Source of the DNA: Rhodoferax sp. UBA6134
GTDB lineage: Bacteria; Pseudomonadota; Gammaproteobacteria; Burkholderiales; Burkholderiaceae_C
DNA: 19,761 nt
Direction of reading: 5' to 3'
NCBI GenBank assembly: GCA_002422455.1
Contig: DIVK01000075.1
Coordinates: 26,082 to 45,842, forward strand
The notes beneath the pieces were generated by a model. It was not told where the DNA came from. It saw nothing but the letters and a program-made list of their open reading frames with translations, and did not search any database. A program made the translations under genes and the position numbers. Each line of letters starts with the position of its first letter. Position 1 is the first letter of the stretch. Positions 15,509 through 19,761 of this stretch are shown here, piece after piece.

Positions 15509-16015
15509 ATGAGCAACCCCAAAGTCGAACTCCACATTGCCAATTACGGCGTCATCACGCTTGAACTCGACCAGGACAAGGCACCCAAAACGGTTGCCAA
15601 TTTCCTGAACTACGTGAACAAAGGCCACTACAACAACACCATCTTTCACCGCGTCATCCCCGGCTTCATGGTGCAAGGCGGCGGCATGGAGCCGGGCATG
15701 AAGGAAAAGAAAGGCGACAAGCCAATCGACAACGAGGCCAACAACGGCCTGAAAAACCTCAACTACACCGTGGCCATGGCCCGCACCGGCGACCCGCACT
15801 CCGCCACCGCGCAGTTTTTCATCAACGTGGCCGACAACGCCTTCCTCAACCACACCGCCATTTCAGCCCAGGGCTGGGGCTACGCCGTGTTCGGCAAAGT
15901 CATTGACGGCACCGAGGTGGTCGACAAGATCAAGGCTGTCAAGACCGCCCGCCGGGGCTACCACGATGACGTTCCCGTTGAGGACGTGGTCATCGACAAG
16001 GCCGTGGCACTCTGA
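15509..16015 (+). CDS. ppiB: Cytoplasmic peptidyl-prolyl cis-trans isomerase B
   Basis: This is a compact cyclophilin of 168 residues without a signal peptide, matching E. coli PpiB (164). Conserved blocks include KAPKTVANFLNYV, FHRVIPGFMVQGGG (46-59) with the catalytic Arg48, and VAMARTGDPHSATAQFFINV. It acts as a cytosolic folding helper. It follows the periplasmic cyclophilin after three bases and is followed by lpxH after three, so the genes are surely co-transcribed. The ATG at 15509 has only a weak ribosome binding site, consistent with coupling to the upstream gene. Confidence 0.95.
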   Translation: MSNPKVELHIANYGVITLELDQDKAPKTVANFLNYVNKGHYNNTIFHRVIPGFMVQGGGMEPGMKEKKGDKPIDNEANNGLKNLNYTVAMARTGDPHSATAQFFINVADNAFLNHTAISAQGWGYAVFGKVIDGTEVVDKIKAVKTARRGYHDDVPVEDVVIDKAVAL

Positions 16016-16018
16016 CAT

Positions 16019-16840
16019 ATGCCCCCCGCAACGCCCCGGATCACGGCGCACACCGTTGTGCCGCCGTGGGCGGTGCTGCAGGCGCCACCTCACTGGCACA
16101 CCATTGACTTCATCTCCGACCTGCACTTGCAGGCCAGCGAGGCGGCCACTTTCAGCGTCTGGCAAACGTTCATGCAAACCACACCGGCTGATGCCGTGTT
16201 CATCCTGGGTGATCTGTTTGAAGTCTGGGTCGGTGACGACGTGCTCCACGGCACGGCCGGCGCCCCGGAGCAGGGCCCCGGTTTTGAAGCCCGCTGCGCG
16301 CAGATTCTCAAGACCGCCGCCCAGCGGCTTGACGTTTTCTTCATGCATGGCAACCGCGACTTTCTGCTGGGTCCGGCCTTTGCCCAAGCCTGCGGCATGA
16401 CCCTGCTGGACGACCCGGCCGTGCTGGGCTTTGCCGGACAGCGCTGGCTGCTGTCCCATGGTGACGCCCTGTGTCTGGATGACACCGAATACATGCAGTT
16501 CCGAACCCAGGTGCGCCATGCGCAATGGCAGCAGGACTTCCTCAGCCAACCGCTGGCCCGGCGCCAGGACGTCGGGCATGCGCTGCGCGCACAAAGCGAA
16601 ATGCGCAAACGCAACGGAGTGCCGTATACCGACGTCGACCAGGCGTCCGCTTGCGACTGGCTGCAGACAGCCCAGGCCTCGACCCTGATTCACGGCCACA
16701 CCCACAAACCGGCCGATCATGACCTGACGAAGGGTCTGCGTCGCATCGTGCTGAGCGACTGGGACGCCGCCGCCACACCGCCACGCGCCGAGGTCCTGCG
16801 TTTGAGTGTGGCCTCGCCCCCCTGCCGAATCAGGATTTAA
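16019..16840 (+). CDS. lpxH: UDP-2,3-diacylglucosamine diphosphatase
   Basis: LpxH hydrolyses UDP-2,3-diacylglucosamine to lipid X and UMP, the fourth step of lipid A synthesis, at the inner face of the inner membrane. The 273-residue protein has the di-manganese phosphatase motifs: ISDLHL (32-37), GDLFEVWVGDD (64-74), HGNRDFL (110-116), LSHGD (145-149) and HGHTH (225-229). It carries about 25 more residues at the N-terminus than E. coli LpxH; a later start is possible, but this ATG is three bases after ppiB. The 3' end overlaps the convergent DUF349 gene by 11 bases. The link to the cyclophilins is operonic only; no direct partnership is shown. Confidence 0.94.
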   Translation: MPPATPRITAHTVVPPWAVLQAPPHWHTIDFISDLHLQASEAATFSVWQTFMQTTPADAVFILGDLFEVWVGDDVLHGTAGAPEQGPGFEARCAQILKTAAQRLDVFFMHGNRDFLLGPAFAQACGMTLLDDPAVLGFAGQRWLLSHGDALCLDDTEYMQFRTQVRHAQWQQDFLSQPLARRQDVGHALRAQSEMRKRNGVPYTDVDQASACDWLQTAQASTLIHGHTHKPADHDLTKGLRRIVLSDWDAAATPPRAEVLRLSVASPPCRIRI

Positions 16841-19610
16841 GCAACACCTTCAGCACGTTTTGCAGCCGGCGCGCATAAGCCGCGTCAAAAGCGCTGGCCA
16901 GCACGCTGGCGGCATCCTGCCCCCAGGTTTGGGGCGGTGCCGGATCGTTGCGTTTGGTCAGCAATTGCAACTGCAGCAGGCGGCGGGCACTCAGGTGCTC
17001 CGCGGGCGTCGGAGTTTCCGCCGCCATCTCCAGCCGCAGCAGCGCCGTGCCGGCATCGCCCACAGGCGCCTGCGCCAGCGCCTTGGTCCAGGCACTGCGG
17101 GTAGCCGCCGTGACGCGGTGGCCCAGTTCCTGCGCCGCTGGCACTTGGGCGACATCACGGTGCTCCCACGCGGCCAGCAGATGGGTCAGTGCCTCACCGT
17201 GCGCCTGTGCCGCAAGTTTGCGCAGGGCCAGTTGGGCTTGCTCCAGAGCGTCACGTTGGGCGCGGAAGGCCGTGTCGCCCAAACGCGGTGCTTCCTGCCA
17301 GACTCCCGGCGCACCCTCGCGACGTGAGCCCCGCTCATCCGGACGAGCGGCAAACCGGACATCGCGCGGGCCGCGGCCGACATCCCTGGCACCCCCTCGC
17401 AAACCATCCCGACCACCCTCTTTGCGCTCCCCGAACTTGCCACCACGCCCCACAGACGCGGGCTCGGTTTTTTTCATGCCGGGCCGGTCGTCACCGCGCA
17501 CCGCCACCACCGGCTTGGGCGCGGCCTTGGCGGGTGCCGCCGGCGCTGCTGCCGCCGACTCCGCCACGTCCTCTTCGGCACCGGCTTGAGTCGCTACAGC
17601 CGCATCAGGAATTTCTTTGATAGCTACAGTTTCAGCAGCAACCACCGAAGATTCCGCCGGAACTGACACCATGGTTGATGCATCCGCCGCCGCGGCGGCC
17701 TGCACCGCCGCCTGAGCCTGCGCCTGGCCGCGCAAAGCCGCCTCCAGCGCGCTCATGGCACCCCGAATGGCGTGCGCATCGCCCGACGCATTGGCCGCTT
17801 GCAGTGCTTTGGCGGCATCAAGCACTACGCGATCACGCTCGCCCAAGGCGGCGTCGGCCTGCTCACGTTGCGCCGTCTTGCGGCTGAAGGCGTCGTCAAT
17901 CGGCTTGCGAAAAGCATCCCACAGCTTTTGTTCCTGGCGCCGCTCCATGGGAACGCCATGGGCCTCGGCCTGCCAGCGCTGCTGCAGGGCCTTGACCGCG
18001 GCAATGCGCAGCACAGGTTCCGCACCCAACGCTTTTGCCTCCTCAATCATGGCCTGGCGCGTTACCAGGCTGCGTTTTTGTAAAGTCTCCAGCGGTGCGG
18101 CTGCGGCGCTGATGGCAGCTTTCCAGAGGGGCTGCAGTTCAGCAAAAATCTTTTCGCCCACGTGCCCCGCATCACGCCAACGGTCGGCAAACTGATGCAG
18201 CAGGCGATTAAAGCCTTTCCAGTCGTCGTCCAGCGCCACCGGGTTGGCCTCAGCCCAGGCTTTGAGTTCATCAATCAGGGCCAGACGCTGCGCCCGGTGC
18301 TCGGCCGACTCGGCCTTGACCTTCTCCAGCCAGACTTCCACCACCTTGTGGGCTTCATTACAGGCATCGTCAAAGCGCTTCCACAAACCGTGGTTGGGCA
18401 CACCGCCCTGGTCAACCTGCTTCCACTGCTCACGCAGCGCGCGCAGGCTTTCCTGCATCTTGCGCCCGCCCACGGCCTGCCCCTCGGGGCGATTGAGCAG
18501 ACCCTCCGCCTTGCTCACCAGTTCTTCGCGCAACTGGTCGGCGCGCCAGCGCTGCCAGCCCTCCAGTTCACCCGCCGCCGCCAGGGCGGCATGGGCCTGA
18601 TTCTCCAGCTTGCCGTCAATGAGCTTGCCATATTCCTTGAGCGCGTTGCGCAAGGCAGCGGCAGCGCCGGCACTGGCTTTGCCGTGCCCCTCGGCAATTT
18701 CCTGCTCCAATTTTGATAGCGACTCACGCACTGTTGATACCGCTTTCGCCTTGACTTCAGGATCAATCTTTGGCTTTTGCAGCTTGGCTACAGCCTCCAG
18801 CGGAACACCCCGCGCCAGGCGCAGTTCATCCGCCCACACCGGCACCGGCGGCAAAGACGCAGCGCCGTCACTGGCAGCGGCCTCGGCTTGTGCCAACGCA
18901 GCCTTGAAAGCATCCCACACCACCAACAGCTGGGTTTTTGAAGCCTCCAGCAGCGGTGGAAACCTGGCCTCCACGCTGGGCCAGTTGGCATCGTTCAACA
19001 ACAACGAAGCCTGCACCTGCCAGTGGTCCACGTCGCCGTGCAAACCTTCCAGCGCCGCCTGCGCATCACGCCACGGCTTGGTGGACAGCACCTCAATGCG
19101 CTGGGCCAGCAACACCGCAGCCTCGCGCTGCACCTGAACCCGATGCTGCAAGTCTTCAATAACCTTCACCCGCTCGCTAAGCTGGCCCCTGAGTGTCGCC
19201 AGCGGCTCCCGGCTCAACGGGGCGCCCGCCCTGGCGGCATCCCGCTGCCAGGCCAGGGCATCGGCAATGTTGAGCTTGGCCACTGTCAGCAATGCCTGCG
19301 CCTTGTCGGCCCACTCTTGCGCGATGGACTCCTGGGTCTTGCTGCGCTTGATTTCATCCAGCTTTTCACGCAGCAGTTTTGCAGCACCCTTGTCCTTGCC
19401 ACTGAGCTCCTTGAAGACGGCCTGCATCTGCTCGGCGCTGGGCGCACCAGCCAGCCAGTCGCGGATTCGAGCCGTGCGTTCACCCGAAGTTTGGGCGGAA
19501 AATGCGCCTCCCGTCAGCCCGTCCAGCGGGTGGGGATCATGGATTTTGGCTGACATGGGTGTCACTTCAGAGGCTTCGGCAGTTTTATGGAGGGCAGAAA
19601 AAGGGAACAT
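16830..19610 (-). CDS. Large DUF349 domain protein
   Basis: The function is unknown; DUF349 proteins are poorly characterised helical proteins. The 926-residue product is mostly charged and helical, with DUF349-like repeats (for example WKQVDQGGVPNHGLWKRFDDACNEA, RWRDAGHVGEKIFAELQPLWKAAI, RWQAEAHGVPMERRQEQKLWDAF). From about residue 645 it becomes Ala-rich, then from 712 to about 765 Arg/Gly-rich (VGRGGKFGERKEGGRDGLRG), before a helical C-terminal domain (about 775-926). No membrane segment is clear. The start is uncertain: ATG 19610 (MFPFSALHK) resembles relatives; ATG 19556 (MSAKIHDPHPLDGLTGGAFS) and TTG 19625 are alternatives, none with a strong ribosome binding site. It converges on lpxH with an 11-base overlap and no terminator between. 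Confidence 0.88.
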   Translation of the reverse strand: MFPFSALHKTAEASEVTPMSAKIHDPHPLDGLTGGAFSAQTSGERTARIRDWLAGAPSAEQMQAVFKELSGKDKGAAKLLREKLDEIKRSKTQESIAQEWADKAQALLTVAKLNIADALAWQRDAARAGAPLSREPLATLRGQLSERVKVIEDLQHRVQVQREAAVLLAQRIEVLSTKPWRDAQAALEGLHGDVDHWQVQASLLLNDANWPSVEARFPPLLEASKTQLLVVWDAFKAALAQAEAAASDGAASLPPVPVWADELRLARGVPLEAVAKLQKPKIDPEVKAKAVSTVRESLSKLEQEIAEGHGKASAGAAAALRNALKEYGKLIDGKLENQAHAALAAAGELEGWQRWRADQLREELVSKAEGLLNRPEGQAVGGRKMQESLRALREQWKQVDQGGVPNHGLWKRFDDACNEAHKVVEVWLEKVKAESAEHRAQRLALIDELKAWAEANPVALDDDWKGFNRLLHQFADRWRDAGHVGEKIFAELQPLWKAAISAAAAPLETLQKRSLVTRQAMIEEAKALGAEPVLRIAAVKALQQRWQAEAHGVPMERRQEQKLWDAFRKPIDDAFSRKTAQREQADAALGERDRVVLDAAKALQAANASGDAHAIRGAMSALEAALRGQAQAQAAVQAAAAADASTMVSVPAESSVVAAETVAIKEIPDAAVATQAGAEEDVAESAAAAPAAPAKAAPKPVVAVRGDDRPGMKKTEPASVGRGGKFGERKEGGRDGLRGGARDVGRGPRDVRFAARPDERGSRREGAPGVWQEAPRLGDTAFRAQRDALEQAQLALRKLAAQAHGEALTHLLAAWEHRDVAQVPAAQELGHRVTAATRSAWTKALAQAPVGDAGTALLRLEMAAETPTPAEHLSARRLLQLQLLTKRNDPAPPQTWGQDAASVLASAFDAAYARRLQNVLKVLLKS
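17616..17627. repeat. Comamonadaceae-type TTTGATAGCTAC repeat fragment inside the DUF349 gene
   Basis: TTTGATAGCTAC resembles the start of a short dispersed repeat that I recall from Comamonadaceae genomes. Here it lies in the low-complexity coding segment (read as VAIKEI) and keeps the frame. A 12-base match recalled from memory is weak evidence. Confidence 0.3.
18711..18750. repeat. Longer repeat-like footprint inside the DUF349 gene
   Basis: TTTTGATAGC (18711-18720) is followed by a CACGCA...TTGATA...CGCTTTCGCC pattern resembling the dispersed Comamonadaceae repeat of the form TTTGATAGC-TGCT-(T)GCGCTTAT-...-AAGCGC. It is in frame and encodes part of KAVSTVRESLSKLE. The comparison is from memory. 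Confidence 0.3.
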
Positions 19611-19667
19611 GAATCGCGCAAACAAGGAGGAAAATCCCCGCCGGATTGCGGACGGGACTGAGCCGCC

Positions 19668-19696
19668 ATTTTCGCCGGTATTTGACAGTCTGGCAA
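19668..19696 (-). promoter_or_regulatory. Candidate sigma-70 promoter of the DUF349 gene
   Basis: On the minus strand TTGCCA (19691-19696) and GAAAAT (19668-19673) are spaced by exactly 17 bases. Transcription would start near 19661, giving a leader of about 50 bases before the ATG at 19610. The -35 box is good, the -10 box only moderate (4 of 6 positions). Confidence 0.5.
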
Positions 19697-19761
19697 AAAG
19701 ACCATCAGGTGCTTGAGTCCAGCCCCGCGCGTGGGCTGCATTTTCCCCTTGGGTGACAGCG
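19697..19761. other. Window edge, no feature recognised
   Basis: The last 65 bases show no recognisable coding sequence or RNA and are too short to judge. Confidence 0.5.

Overview
The window is chromosomal DNA of a betaproteobacterium, most likely family Comamonadaceae (Rhodoferax/Polaromonas-like). This rests on the high-GC coding style, a Comamonadaceae-type DUF6806-like protein and DUF349 protein, and the order cysS - DNA glycosylase - accA - tilS - lysC - tRNA-Ser. The genus is inferred from family resemblance; no search was run.

Left edge (1-1117): the 3' part of an IS701-family insertion sequence whose left end lies outside the window. Its right end abuts the stop codon of the next gene. 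1118-2551: a divergent pair, an uncharacterised DUF6806-like gene (minus) and dcd (plus, dCTP deaminase). 2672-4183: a RhlE-type DEAD-box RNA helicase behind a leader with three inverted repeats. 4212-6392: apaH (minus) and a CNNM/CBS/CorC membrane protein (plus), diverging from a gap of only 24 bases. 6393-6821: the longest gene-free stretch. It holds hairpins, a cluster of seven GGGACA motifs and a bidirectional terminator, followed by tRNA-Ser(GCT) on the minus strand.

6954-12341: a minus-strand housekeeping block transcribed cysS -> AlkA-like glycosylase -> accA -> tilS -> lysC, with the tRNA downstream. It covers tRNA charging and modification, fatty-acid initiation, DNA repair and entry into the aspartate amino-acid pathway. 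lysC carries a credible internal translation start at the position where a separate regulatory beta subunit begins in some bacteria.

12525-16840: a plus-strand envelope-related cluster: exported TPR protein, L,D-transpeptidase (YkuD), periplasmic cyclophilin, cytoplasmic cyclophilin and lpxH (lipid A synthesis). The first two proteins have look-alike C-terminal domains; the last four genes are tightly packed or overlapping. 16830-19610: a large DUF349 protein gene (minus) that overlaps lpxH tail to tail by 11 bases and has a good candidate promoter at 19668-19696.

Most of the window is ordinary core genome. I do not see a new defence or mobile system. The points most worth a second look are the GGGACA cluster beside the tRNA, the internal lysC start, the IS insertion exactly at a stop codon, and repeat-like footprints inside the DUF349 gene.
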